This document shows, one piece after another, positions 44,287 to 53,310 of a stretch of 64,000 nt of DNA. A program made the position numbers and the translations under genes. The DNA comes from Dyella kyungheensis (GTDB taxonomy: Bacteria; Pseudomonadota; Gammaproteobacteria; Xanthomonadales; Rhodanobacteraceae), in assembly GCF_016905005.1 (NCBI RefSeq), contig NZ_JADIKC010000007.1:273718-337717 (forward strand), read 5' to 3'. Each line of letters begins with the position of its first letter. The stretch's first letter is position 1. The notes beneath the pieces were generated by a model. That model was not told where the DNA came from. It saw only the letters and a program-made list of their open reading frames with translations, and searched no databases.

Positions 44287-46074
44287 TCAGGGCTCCGGCG
44301 CGGTCAGGCCGAACTTGGCGGCTCGCTCATCGATGTGCGAATCGATCGCACGGGCGGCCACCAGATCGGCACGGCCGGCATCGGCCTGGCCGCTACGGAT
44401 CTTCGCCAGGCCCAGCCCATAGTGCGTCCATCCCGAATGCGGCTTCTGCGCCAACGCTTGTTCGTACGCCTTGATCGATTCGGCGTACTGCCCCAGCCGC
44501 AGCTCGATCAGGCCAAGACTGTCGAGATAGGCCGGGTTGGGGCCATTGCGTTTGATGGCCTTGCGGCAATCCTTTAGGCCGTCTTCGAGCATCTGATTGC
44601 TGAGCGCGCGCGCCCAGCAACGCTCGTTGAGTGCGGGGCCAAGCATGGCGTCATCACGATGCAGGTCGATCCAGGCATCGAGTATCGGCAGCGCCTCGGC
44701 GGGTTGGTCGAGGTCGATGTACAACGCGGCAATCGAACGCGCCTGCGAGGAACCTGCCGGCGCCACCGCTGCCGCAGCGGCTGCATCGGAGGCGGCACCG
44801 GTGCGGTCCTTGCGCGCAAAGCGAAGTTCGGCGCGCAGATGCAACGCATCGAAGTTCTTGGGATCGAGCTTCAACGCCTGGTCCAGGTCGCTCAGCGCTG
44901 CGTCCCGGTCTTTGTCCGCAAGGTGCGCTTTCGCGCGAGCCGTGTAGTAGGCGGCTTGATCGGGAGCCTTCTTGATCGCCTCATCGAGATCGGCCATGGC
45001 TGCTTTCGATTCGCCACGCGACAGATGCGCCTGGCCCGACAGCGCGTAGTCGGCAGCGCTCCTGGTGTCCGCCCCGCTGTCGTTCGCCGCCGCAGCTCCG
45101 GTCGCGGCATCGCCGTCGCCCGCATCGGCAAAGGTGAACACGCGTCCGCCGTTATAGGTGAAATACGCCTTCTTCTTGCCGTTGGCGATGAACATGTGAT
45201 GGGCGAGGATGAAATCCACGCCGAGCAACATGTCGGTATCGTCGCCCATGCGCGAATCGATCACCTGCATCTGTGTGTGCTGGATCATTTCAGTACCGAC
45301 GGCAAACGAATCGACGTTCACCGTCCAGGTCCGTACCGGCTTGGAACCCAGGCCGATGCTGCTACTGCCCGCCTTGACGCCCGGCGCATTGACATCGATG
45401 CCGGCCCGTTCGGCAGCGCGGCGGCTCAGCACCGTGGCGCTGGCGCCCGAATCGAGCACCGCCCGCAGCTTCGTGCCGTTGATGACCACGGTGAAGAACG
45501 TGCGCCGGTCGTGCTCGTTCTTGCTGGGTTCGATGTCAACGATGTTGTACTTGCCGTCCTTCACCCAATAGGCCAGCGAGGTCTTGTCGCAATGCTCGGC
45601 CTTGAACAGCGTCACCTTGCCGTGCACCAGGTCGAGTTCCAGGTCCGCCAGGTCGAGCAGGTTGGCACCGAGCAAGCCCTCGCCCGTGTCAGTACCTCCA
45701 ACGATGAAATCGACATTGTTCAGCGTGGTATCGAGTATGCCGAACTCTTTGACGTGCGCCTGCTGGACATTCGCCTCCCCGCCCACCCCGGTGATGCGAT
45801 AGCCAAAGGGCGCGGGTTGCAGCGTCAGTCCCAGCGCCGCGGCATTGGCCTTGGACATGAAGTTGAAGAAGGCCCCGGTATCGAGCATGAAACGCGCGTT
45901 GTTCCCGTTGATCTTCACCATGGTGGTGGCCCGGCTGCCAACCATCTCCACGGGCAAGGTGCCGTAGCTTTTCAAATGGCAGTCGTCAGCCCAGGCCTGA
46001 CCGGCGAGCAACAACACCAGGCCAAGGCCCAGGCAACAACGCAACATTCCCATCCCCATCCCCCTGTGTGTCAT
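44287..46074 (-). CDS. Secreted protein with two retropepsin-like domains and TPRs
   Basis: A 595-residue protein with a signal peptide ending near GQAWADD. It has two aspartic-protease-like domains: the first around D65 in FMLDTGAFF (DTG), the second around D208 in AVLDSGASA (DSG). Each is followed by a hydrophobic-hydrophobic-Gly element (LLGANLLD and MLLGVDFI). A TPR array (about 345-590) makes up the rest. Several ATGs occur in the first ten codons; an AGGGGG run sits among them, so a start at 46062 or nearby is plausible. Single retropepsin-like domains need dimers; two in one chain could make an internal dimer. Confidence 0.85.
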   Translation of the reverse strand: MTHRGMGMGMLRCCLGLGLVLLLAGQAWADDCHLKSYGTLPVEMVGSRATTMVKINGNNARFMLDTGAFFNFMSKANAAALGLTLQPAPFGYRITGVGGEANVQQAHVKEFGILDTTLNNVDFIVGGTDTGEGLLGANLLDLADLELDLVHGKVTLFKAEHCDKTSLAYWVKDGKYNIVDIEPSKNEHDRRTFFTVVINGTKLRAVLDSGASATVLSRRAAERAGIDVNAPGVKAGSSSIGLGSKPVRTWTVNVDSFAVGTEMIQHTQMQVIDSRMGDDTDMLLGVDFILAHHMFIANGKKKAYFTYNGGRVFTFADAGDGDAATGAAAANDSGADTRSAADYALSGQAHLSRGESKAAMADLDEAIKKAPDQAAYYTARAKAHLADKDRDAALSDLDQALKLDPKNFDALHLRAELRFARKDRTGAASDAAAAAAVAPAGSSQARSIAALYIDLDQPAEALPILDAWIDLHRDDAMLGPALNERCWARALSNQMLEDGLKDCRKAIKRNGPNPAYLDSLGLIELRLGQYAESIKAYEQALAQKPHSGWTHYGLGLAKIRSGQADAGRADLVAARAIDSHIDERAAKFGLTAPEP

Positions 46075-46183
46075 GGCCGGCGGGCGAGCCCGCGGGCATG
46101 AGTTGCGGGACGATCATAATTCGCCTCGCGGCACACGCAATGCCCCCTTTCGGATAAGCGCCGGCACCCGCCCCCCTGAACGC

Positions 46184-46208
46184 AAAAACCCACGAATCGA
46201 TTCGTGGG
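46184..46208 (-). terminator. Factor-independent terminator of the S53 protease gene
   Basis: A perfect 20-bp palindrome (46189-46208, CCCACGAATCGATTCGTGGG) is followed, on the minus strand, by TTTTT (complement of 46184-46188). It lies about 100 bp past the S53 stop. Hairpin plus T-run is the textbook form. Confidence 0.8.
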
Positions 46209-46260
46209 CGGGAGAAATCGGCGATCTGCTGGCCTGTTGATCGCGCGCAACGTCCTCAGT

Positions 46261-46289
46261 GTTGGAGGCGGCACGAAGCCGCCTCCAAC
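46261..46289 (-). terminator. Strong hairpin just after the S53 stop
   Basis: Arms GTTGGAGGCGGC (46261-46272) and GCCGCCTCCAAC (46278-46289) pair perfectly around a 5-nt loop, 21 bp past the stop of the protease gene. It has no T-run, so it may protect the mRNA end or act with the terminator at 46184-46208. Confidence 0.55.
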
Positions 46290-46310
46290 TGGCAGTAACT
46301 GCCGAGCGGA

Positions 46311-48089
46311 TTAATGCGTAGCCGTGTTGAAGCCCGGCGTGGCAGTAATGAAGGTGCTTGCCGCCTGGATGTCGATGCTACCCCAGCCCGTGGCGTTGTC
46401 GCGTCCGGTGGTGGCCGAGTAGTAGCCGTTGCTGCCCGTGGCCACGTCGTGGAACGGGAACGAACCGGAGTAGGCATAGAGCGCCGGAGCGGCAAAGCCC
46501 AGACCGTTGTTGTTGGCAGACTCGAGGCGAGCCCACACGCCCACGAAGAGCGGCGATGCCAGGCTGGTGCCACCGTTCAAGTAGTAACCGGACTGGGAGA
46601 TGCCCGAGGTCGAGCTGGCCGTGAAGTACACGATGATCGGCGTGTTGTTCCAGTCAGCGTTGAACGCCACGTCCGGCACGCTGCGATGCGCATAGCTGGA
46701 CGACTGCCACGACGGCGTGGCTTCCGACGCGCTCACGCCACCGCCGCTATACGCCCATGATGCTTCGGAAACGTAGCTGTCGGTCGACGAGGTGTTGAGC
46801 GTCGTGCCGCCCACGGCGACCACATACGGCGAACTCGCCGGATAGTTCACCGAGAGCTGCGTCGTGCTGCCATACGCACCGTTCTCAGGCGCCGAGCCGT
46901 TGAGCGGGCACGGGTACGAACCGTTGTCGCCGCTCGCGGCGGAGAAGGTCTGGCCCTGGGTCACGCCCAGCGCAAGCGCGGAATCGGCGAAGCCGGGTGC
47001 ACCGTCGCACTCGGGCAGACCCCACGACATGTTCACCACCTTCGCGGTGTTGTCGCTCACCACGCGGTTGATCACCGACAGCAGGCCGCTGTTGGTGGCG
47101 CCGCTCGAACCCGCACTCGCGCTGTACGTGCCGCCGTCGGTATAGAAGACCACCTTCTTCACGCCACCCGAAATACCCACGATGGCCTGCGCATCCATGC
47201 CCCACTCGCCCTGTCCACTGTCGTCCTTGCTGGTGACGGTGGTCGTCGACACGATCGAGGTCGGCACGGCTGTGATGCCTTGACCGCTTTCGAACTTGGT
47301 CAAGTCCGTCTGAGCGTTGGTCATGCTGCCCCAACCCACCACGGCAACCGTCGTATTGCTGGCCGTGGCCGCCGTGCCCGCGTGATAGACGGTGGCAAAC
47401 TCCTGGGGATAGTAGGCGTGAGCCGAGGAGTTCGTCTGCGTCGACACCACGGTGTACGCCGGCTTGATCTGGTTTGCCGGCAGCGAGAACACCTTCGCCT
47501 GATGCAGCGTGTTGAAGCCAAGCACCTGGTCCACCACCTGGCTCAACGCGGCAGGCACCTGCACGCCGCTGGTGTTGGCGATGCCGCTGCGGTCATGGCG
47601 CGTGTAGTGGCCGATCGAGGTACGGAACGCGTTGCGAGCCGAGCCCACGGTGCCGTCAGCCGTGACGAGCAGACGATTCGGCGCGATCTGGATGTTGGTG
47701 AAGCCCTGCTGCGCCAGATAGTCCGCCACCGACTTCGCCTGCGCCTCGGTAGGCGCAAACAGCGCGGTGCTGTCCTGGCTGCTCAGGAACTGATGAAAGG
47801 ACGGGCTGCCCGGCCTGAAGAGCTCCTGCGTGAAACTTTCCAGCACATCCTGGTTGCGCAGCTTCAGCGACACGGTGATGGACACCGGCTCCTGATCGGC
47901 CGCATAACCCTGGAACGAGGCATCCCCCGTGTAGGGAACCTGGGTGCGCGTCGCGGACCACGTCGACGCATCCGCGCCAAACGCGGACTGCGCCACCAGC
48001 GCCCCCTGGACACCCAATGCCAACGCCAACAAACCGGCTACGCGTCCCCCGACGATAGCCCGGGACATGCCGTTGCTTTTTTCTTTCAT
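46311..48089 (-). CDS. Secreted S53-family (sedolisin/kumamolisin) serine-carboxyl protease
   Basis: A 592-residue preproenzyme with a signal peptide (about 12-39), a pro-domain (about 45-205: SFTQELFRPGSPSFHQFL), and the S53 catalytic domain. Catalytic residues are E295 and D299 in GEWGMDAQA, the oxyanion Asp D388 in SGDNG and S509 in GGTSLASP. A C-terminal Ca-binding pattern is seen in GRDNATGWGSID. These proteases work at low pH. The ATG at 48089 follows GGGGAG; the frame is open 24 codons further but without signal-peptide character. A clear terminator follows the gene. Confidence 0.94.
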   Translation of the reverse strand: MKEKSNGMSRAIVGGRVAGLLALALGVQGALVAQSAFGADASTWSATRTQVPYTGDASFQGYAADQEPVSITVSLKLRNQDVLESFTQELFRPGSPSFHQFLSSQDSTALFAPTEAQAKSVADYLAQQGFTNIQIAPNRLLVTADGTVGSARNAFRTSIGHYTRHDRSGIANTSGVQVPAALSQVVDQVLGFNTLHQAKVFSLPANQIKPAYTVVSTQTNSSAHAYYPQEFATVYHAGTAATASNTTVAVVGWGSMTNAQTDLTKFESGQGITAVPTSIVSTTTVTSKDDSGQGEWGMDAQAIVGISGGVKKVVFYTDGGTYSASAGSSGATNSGLLSVINRVVSDNTAKVVNMSWGLPECDGAPGFADSALALGVTQGQTFSAASGDNGSYPCPLNGSAPENGAYGSTTQLSVNYPASSPYVVAVGGTTLNTSSTDSYVSEASWAYSGGGVSASEATPSWQSSSYAHRSVPDVAFNADWNNTPIIVYFTASSTSGISQSGYYLNGGTSLASPLFVGVWARLESANNNGLGFAAPALYAYSGSFPFHDVATGSNGYYSATTGRDNATGWGSIDIQAASTFITATPGFNTATH

Positions 48090-48518
48090 GCAGGTAACTC
48101 CCCAATAAAATGAAAAGACAAGCCCAAAGCAGGCTTGCACAGCCCGAATTCGCCAAAACACGTCCCGTCCTCGACCGTCGTCGAAGAGTCGTGCCGTGCG
48201 GATAGTCGGGTACAGAAGCGCGCGTGAGAGAGGTCGACCTTGCGACCGTCAGCGCCCTGGCTGTCTTTTTTTTATAGGAAAGTCGTCGATCTCATAATGT
48301 GATTGCGTTCTCGTTACGTGGCGCAAGAAGATGCTTGCTTCGGGCTTGCGCAGGCGTAAGTTCACGACTATTTGATGGACGTATAGATGCCCATATGCGT
48401 GTTCGACGGCGATGATCGGCCACTTCTCTGTGACTTGCAGCGTCTTTGAATGAGTTCGCTTGCACGTCTACAGCATGCTGCTTTCATTGCCCGAAGCCGG
48501 ACTCAAAAGCGAACCTAT
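48090..48518. other. Intergenic stretch upstream of the S53 gene
   Basis: About 430 bases without a credible gene. A T-run near 48265-48274 on the plus strand is an A-run on the minus strand and lies about 180 bp before the S53 start; it could be an upstream promoter element. I saw no other structure. Confidence 0.5.
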
Positions 48519-49094
48519 TCACGAAGTCCAGATTGGAAAGCGGACGAGCACCTTCCACTGATCACCGAGGCGATGCAGGTAGAGGTAATAGCCCTGCCCG
48601 CAGAGGCTGCCGCGGTGATGGGCCACATAGACAACGGCGATGTCTCTCTCCGCGGAATAACCCGGAAGGCTCACCGATGTCCAACCGGTTGCCCCTGGGA
48701 AAGACTCGTGCAGCTTCTTCCAGGCCTCGTTCAACGACACCTTGCCCGCTGCAATGGGTGCACGATCGAAGAACCGTAGGATGTCCTGCTCACGGTGCAG
48801 TCGTGCTCCCTTGCAGGAAACGCTTTCCGGCAGAGAGGCGGCGGCGCCGTTTCTGCGTTTCAGGTCGGCAAAAGCACCTGATTCATCGGCTTCCCCCATG
48901 TCGTCCGTCTTTTCGGGGGCAACCGTTGTAGACGACAACAGGACGTAGCCATCTTCGGTCTGGCATTGAGATCTCAAAGCGGCCTGCAGGACCGACGCAT
49001 CTTCTTCCTGGAACGTTCGGGAAGCCGGACCAGCCCGTACTGATAGGCATGGCAACGCAAAGAGAATAAAGACTGCGACGATGCGCTTCACCAT
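48519..49094 (-). CDS. Exported hypothetical protein
   Basis: A 191-residue protein. A hydrophobic N terminus (VKRIVAVFILFALPCLSV) looks like a signal peptide with cleavage near VRAGP. The mature part contains four Cys-bearing or aromatic-rich stretches (SVSCKGARLHREQDIL, GYYLYLHRLGDQWKVLVRF) and reads as a beta-rich domain. I do not recognise a family. The ATG at 49094 is preceded by GGGGG. It diverges from the serine-hydrolase gene. Confidence 0.7.
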   Translation of the reverse strand: MVKRIVAVFILFALPCLSVRAGPASRTFQEEDASVLQAALRSQCQTEDGYVLLSSTTVAPEKTDDMGEADESGAFADLKRRNGAAASLPESVSCKGARLHREQDILRFFDRAPIAAGKVSLNEAWKKLHESFPGATGWTSVSLPGYSAERDIAVVYVAHHRGSLCGQGYYLYLHRLGDQWKVLVRFPIWTS

Positions 49095-49351
49095 TTCCCC
49101 CTGCGGCGGCTGCCCCTTTCCCACAAAGCTTGATGCCGACCGAGCCCCGCCGCAAGCGCAGTGAATCGGACCCTACCCGGCGTTTCATCCCGGCGGCCGC
49201 CCGCTTCGTCGCCCCAGGGCGGTTTTCGTCGCATGACATCTGGCACGCAAGCAGAAGATGGATACGCTCAATGCGATCAACCGAATCGCGCGGCTCAACG
49301 CTGGACATGCCACCGCCGATTCGCCCGCCGTGTCCTGCCCGGGAGCTGGTT

Positions 49352-50422
49352 ATGCGCTGCATTGTCGCGATGGTTTGCCTGTTGTGCTCCGCCCGCCTGT
49401 TCGCCCAGGACGATGCCGTGGCGAGCTTTGTCGACGGGTATGCGAATACACACCACTACAGCGGATCGATCCTGGTGCAGTGGCACGACGGCACCCGCCT
49501 GGACAGGAGCTACGGGCTTGCCAACATTCCTTTGCGGGTGGCCAATACGCCGCAGACGCGTTTCAAGATTGCTTCGGTCACCAAGCTGTTCACCTCGGTA
49601 CTGATCCTGCAGCTCGTCGAGCAGCACAAGCTGGATCTCGATCAGCCCATCAGAACCTACCTGCCCGACTTTGCCGGTGAGGCAGGCAGCAAGGTGACGA
49701 TCCAGCAACTGCTCAACCACACCTCGGGCCTGCCGAGTTTCGATGCAGTCACCGACCAGGCGACGGCGTTGAAGGAAGGCATTCCCGTTTACCAGTTGCC
49801 GCACACCAGCGACCAACTGCTGGCGCAGATCAGCAGCGGCAAGCTCATCAGCGTGCCCGGCGAGAAGTTCAACTACAACAATGCCGACTATGTGGTGCTC
49901 GGCAAGATCATCGCGCGCCTGTATGGACAGCCCTACGAGGACGTGCTCAAGGAGCGCATCCTCGATCCGCTGCACATGATCGACAGCGGCGTGCTTCTCC
50001 ATGGCGACATCGTGGACCGGCTCGCCGATACGTATTGGTATCCCGACGACAGGAAAATCCTGTCCCGGGAAATCCCGGTGTATCCGGAAAACTGGTATGC
50101 CGCCGGCGCCATGTATTCCACCACGGACGACCTGCGGAAGTTTGCCGATGCCCTGTTCAATGGCCGGCTGATCGCACCCGCCACCTTGCAGCAGATGATC
50201 AAACCCGGGCTGGACGAATACGGCGACGGCCTGTGGTCCTACCAACTCACCGCCAAGGGTGCCAAGCATCCCGTGGTCAAGCGGCCCGGACTCATCATGG
50301 GCGCGCAGGCCCAGTTCTTCCACGTGATGGACCAGGACATCACCATCATCATGCTGGGCAACACCAGCGTGATCGATTCCGATGCGCTGGTCGGGGACAT
50401 CGCCAAGCGCGCGATCCACTAG
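49352..50422 (+). CDS. Exported beta-lactamase-like serine hydrolase
   Basis: A 356-residue enzyme with a signal peptide ending near RLFAQDD. The catalytic S75-x-x-K78 (ASVTK) and Y175-x-N177 (YNN) motifs identify the class C beta-lactamase/DD-peptidase/esterase superfamily. The third motif (usually HxG or KTG) is not obvious, so lactamase activity is not supported. Esterase or peptidase roles are more likely. The ATG at 49352 follows GGGAG and starts the signal peptide; an open frame reaches further upstream without protein character. Its stop is 2 bp from that of the convergent b561 gene. Confidence 0.87.
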   Translation: MRCIVAMVCLLCSARLFAQDDAVASFVDGYANTHHYSGSILVQWHDGTRLDRSYGLANIPLRVANTPQTRFKIASVTKLFTSVLILQLVEQHKLDLDQPIRTYLPDFAGEAGSKVTIQQLLNHTSGLPSFDAVTDQATALKEGIPVYQLPHTSDQLLAQISSGKLISVPGEKFNYNNADYVVLGKIIARLYGQPYEDVLKERILDPLHMIDSGVLLHGDIVDRLADTYWYPDDRKILSREIPVYPENWYAAGAMYSTTDDLRKFADALFNGRLIAPATLQQMIKPGLDEYGDGLWSYQLTAKGAKHPVVKRPGLIMGAQAQFFHVMDQDITIIMLGNTSVIDSDALVGDIAKRAIH

Positions 50423-50424
50423 CG

Positions 50425-50982
50425 TCACAGCATGCGTTTGGCCACACCGTCGCGATTGATCAGCAGATGCTTCAGCACTGCGCCGACATGGAGAATGAGA
50501 AGGCCACCGAGCGCCAGGGCAAGATCGACATGGATGCTTCCGAACAGAACGCGCAGCGACTCGTTGGGGGCAAGAAGATCGGGCCAGCTCCATAGACCAA
50601 AAAAACTCACCGGATGATTTCCCGCTACGCGATGCGCGTAGCCGGACAGCGGCAACGCCAACATGGCCAGATAGAGCAGCGCATGGACGCCGTGCGCGAT
50701 CCACGCTTGCCAGGGCGGGATGCTGCCCGGCAGCGGCAGCGGCGGCGGCCGATGGCCCGTGCGCCAGATGATCCGTGCTATGGCCAGCCACAGCACCACC
50801 GCGCCGATCGAGCCGTGCCAGAACAAGATGCCATTCCATTCCGGCGACTTGTGCGAGTAGCCAGGGAAACGCTCCATCCGCAGGCCGATGACGAGGTTGG
50901 TCAGTATGAACAGAGCCACCAGCCAATGCAGGACTTTGGCGGTGCGTGTGTAGCTTGCGGGAATACGCGCGGGCAACGGCAT
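50425..50982 (-). CDS. Cytochrome b561 family protein
   Basis: A 185-residue inner-membrane diheme cytochrome with four helices and conserved His residues in KVLHWLVAL, FWHGSIG, WIAHGVHALL and HVGAVLKH. Bacterial b561 proteins pass electrons from quinol; some scavenge superoxide. The ATG at 50982 gives the usual family length; the frame is open 16 codons further. It ends 2 bp from the convergent hydrolase gene, so the 3' ends of the transcripts must overlap. Confidence 0.9.
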   Translation of the reverse strand: MPLPARIPASYTRTAKVLHWLVALFILTNLVIGLRMERFPGYSHKSPEWNGILFWHGSIGAVVLWLAIARIIWRTGHRPPPLPLPGSIPPWQAWIAHGVHALLYLAMLALPLSGYAHRVAGNHPVSFFGLWSWPDLLAPNESLRVLFGSIHVDLALALGGLLILHVGAVLKHLLINRDGVAKRML

Positions 50983-51182
50983 GGGTGTAGGGACCTTATG
51001 GAATGGACTTCGCGCCAGGCTCTTCGGCACGGGGCGCTATCCACATAACCCGGTTACGGTCCGTTTTATTCCGGCACAGGGCGACAAGCGCGGCTGCGCG
51101 CTTCCCTGTTGGGATCGGGGGCCCACAGCCACGCACCCGTCCATCGCCATCCATCGATCCCGATGGCGGGCCATTCCGCTCA

Positions 51183-52049
51183 TCAGGAAGGCGCCAGCTC
51201 CAGATAGCATCCGTGGTAATGGTCAACGCTATAAGCTTCGGCGAACGGGATGCGTATCCGGCGGTCGGCTAGCGTCCAGTGGTCTCTCACTTTGTAGCCA
51301 AGGTTCCGCATTTCGTCGAACAGCGTCGAAGCGTGATCGATGCGGTAGGGACAGATGGCGATGCCGAGGTTCTGCAGGGTGAAGAATGACTTCGAATCAT
51401 GCAGCGGCGTGAGGTTGAAAATGACGTGGCGCGGCGGCTTGCGCAGGCGCTGGATAAGCGCCGGCAGTCGGTAATTCAGATACTGCAGAGCGCCGGCGCT
51501 GATCAATACGTCCGCATCGTCGGCGTCCGATGGCGATTCGACAAATTGCAGCGACCCCGAACAACCGCGCTCGCTGGCCAAGCTACGCCCTGCCGCCATG
51601 ACCTGCGGCAGATCATGGACCCGCCAGCGCAGATCGTGCGGATAGGAAAGATATTTGCTGTAACCGTAATAGGCCAGGCCGAGGTGCCCGCCAAGGTCGA
51701 ACACTTTGCGGCCGCCTGCTTCGATAATCTCGCGGAGCCAATACAACGCGGGATAGTCGCATGTGCGCAACGTTTCAAGTTGAGCGCGATACTTGAGCGC
51801 GGCGCCTTCGACGTCGTAGCTGGCGGGAAGGGACGCTGACGACAATTGCTCGGCTTGCGCCAGCGCCTCGTCGTAGCTTTCGAAGATACCGTAGTACAAA
51901 TTTCCGCGGCGGCATGGTCGCTTGAAATAACGCCGATAGAACGGCTCCGCGATCGAATGCATCCCCGGTAGCTGCCCGACATCGGCGGCCGCACGGATCA
52001 GGCTTTGGCGCAATCGGTAGAGTCCCCAACCCGATGCGTTGCTACTCAT
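51183..52049 (-). CDS. TIGR04325-type SAM methyltransferase
   Basis: A 288-residue protein. The N-terminal part has the pattern YYGIFESYDEALAQAEQL, typical of TIGR04325 methyltransferases. The SAM-binding motif I is VFDLGGHLGLAYY, followed by HDLPQVMAAG and ISAGALQYL. AGGAG precedes the ATG. Relatives usually sit in O-antigen or exopolysaccharide clusters and are thought to methylate sugars, but no such cluster is in this window. It appears isolated at the edge of a gene-poor stretch. Confidence 0.85.
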   Translation of the reverse strand: MSSNASGWGLYRLRQSLIRAAADVGQLPGMHSIAEPFYRRYFKRPCRRGNLYYGIFESYDEALAQAEQLSSASLPASYDVEGAALKYRAQLETLRTCDYPALYWLREIIEAGGRKVFDLGGHLGLAYYGYSKYLSYPHDLRWRVHDLPQVMAAGRSLASERGCSGSLQFVESPSDADDADVLISAGALQYLNYRLPALIQRLRKPPRHVIFNLTPLHDSKSFFTLQNLGIAICPYRIDHASTLFDEMRNLGYKVRDHWTLADRRIRIPFAEAYSVDHYHGCYLELAPS

Positions 52050-52826
52050 GGCGACACTCCTACAGGTGTCTTCAGAAGACTGATGTGGCGGCTATCCGTG
52101 CCGTTCGCTACGGCATGGATGCACCGCCTGGCGCTCTCGCCGACGTGGTCGCGATCACGATGGCAATCAAGGCGAGCACTTAAGCAGCGATCATTCGAAT
52201 GCCATCACCAGCATGACGACCACGGACAAGAGCATTGCGCCCCTCATGCGCAAGAACTTACGGCACGAAAGCGGCACTAGAAAGATCGCCAGTTGGCCGT
52301 AGACCATAGGGCAGACGACTTCCTGAACGAACCGATGGGATTCTCTTCCGTTTGGCCAGCGCCTTTTCAACTGATCCACGGAGGCTCGATGCGCACCGCA
52401 TCCTGCGCCAGTCCCGCCAGCGCCATCCGATGCAGCTCCAAATCACCTGCATGATCGTGTCGTCGACATCACGAACTGCCTCAAGGCAGACCGGATGAGC
52501 GCCGCGTCTGTCGAGATTCACTTGGATCGAGTCGGCGGAAAGGTGGCACAGGTCGATGAAGAAGCGCTTCACATGGGTGAGTAAGGGAATGGTGCTGACA
52601 TTCGGCCGGCCCCGCGCCGTCACGCGCCACCTCGCCCAAGTGGACACCTATCTCGCTGATCCCTGACAGACGATGCCAACCCTGCTTGTTAGGGTCAGTC
52701 GGTCATTTGCGATGTCGTATTGCACGGCTTCGCGGGTGATCATGACCACCCGGTCATGAGGCGCGGGCCGTGAGTGCGGAAACACCCACGACCCGCTAAC
52801 CATCAACAACTTCACTGGAGTTGATC
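52050..52826. other. Gene-poor stretch of about 780 bases
   Basis: No reading frame here has convincing protein character or a ribosome-binding site. Structures seen near the right end are the palindrome CATGACC-N4-GGTCATG (52741-52758) and a 14-bp-arm stem-loop (52763-52796). Decayed coding sequence is possible, but I could not recognise any. Confidence 0.5.
52763..52796. promoter_or_regulatory. Stem-loop in the leader of the 114-residue gene
   Basis: Arms GCGGGCCGTGAGTG (52763-52776) and CACCCACGACCCGC (52783-52796) pair at 12 of 14 positions around CGGAAA. On the RNA the two others become G-U pairs in one direction. It lies 30 bp before the ATG at 52827, suggesting a leader structure or attenuator. 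The role is not known. Confidence 0.45.
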
Positions 52827-53171
52827 ATGGCTACCCGCGATCATACGGGACGCATTCGCTCGTCCGTTCCCCCTGACGACACTCTCACTTCTCCGCCTGA
52901 TGACCCGTCATCCACGGCGGTGGCATGGCCCGAAACCCTGCGTCACAGCACTCGCGGCGATATCGCCCTGGCGGTGCTCGCCCTCACGCGCTTGCGCCTC
53001 GACAGCGAACAGTGCCGCCACGCGCAGGCACGGGGATTCCCCGGCAGACCGCTGCCCTGGCCGCTTCCCGTGGCCGTCACGGCCAGCCTGGGTACGGCGG
53101 TCCACTGCCTCCAGCAATACGCCCGCCTGCTCGGTAACGAGCCTCGAGTGAACACCACACGCCTCCGATGA
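52827..53171 (+). CDS. Small hypothetical protein
   Basis: A 114-residue protein with a hydrophilic, Pro- and Asp-rich N terminus and a helical, Arg- and Leu-rich C terminus (LALTRLRLDSEQCRHAQARG; TASLGTAVHCLQQYARLLGN). ACTGGAG is 7 nt before the ATG, which supports real translation. No membrane segment or known motif is visible. It is followed by the orphan HigA gene (140-bp gap) and preceded by a stem-loop. The setting suggests accessory DNA. Confidence 0.6.
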   Translation: MATRDHTGRIRSSVPPDDTLTSPPDDPSSTAVAWPETLRHSTRGDIALAVLALTRLRLDSEQCRHAQARGFPGRPLPWPLPVAVTASLGTAVHCLQQYARLLGNEPRVNTTRLR

Positions 53172-53310
53172 TCGCCGTTACGGCGCATCGGCCGGCATGG
53201 CGATGCGCCTCTTTCGGGCAATCACCGACGAAGCTGCCAAGCATTCACTGACACGGAGCGCTGTAAGCGCTTGGGCCGCTGCGCGGCCGTGTCCGACAGG
53301 GAGAACAGTT

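Noticed and set aside
48255-48280. T-run considered as a factor-independent terminator
   Set aside because: No stable hairpin precedes it and no plus-strand gene ends there.
49352-50422. Naming the serine hydrolase as an antibiotic-degrading beta-lactamase
   Set aside because: Only the SxxK and YxN motifs are visible; the third motif is unclear, and esterases and peptidases share these residues.
52191-52379. A short minus-strand frame with a hydrophobic end, considered as a small membrane peptide or toxin
   Set aside because: It has no ribosome-binding site and only a GTG start, and no partner or conserved pattern was found.
52258-52647. A minus-strand frame of 129 codons considered as a gene or transposase remnant
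   Set aside because: The composition looks random and there is no transposase motif or inverted repeat pair around it.
53172-53310. A HigB toxin gene upstream of HigA
   Set aside because: The gap is too short for HigB and neither strand reads as a HigB-like protein.
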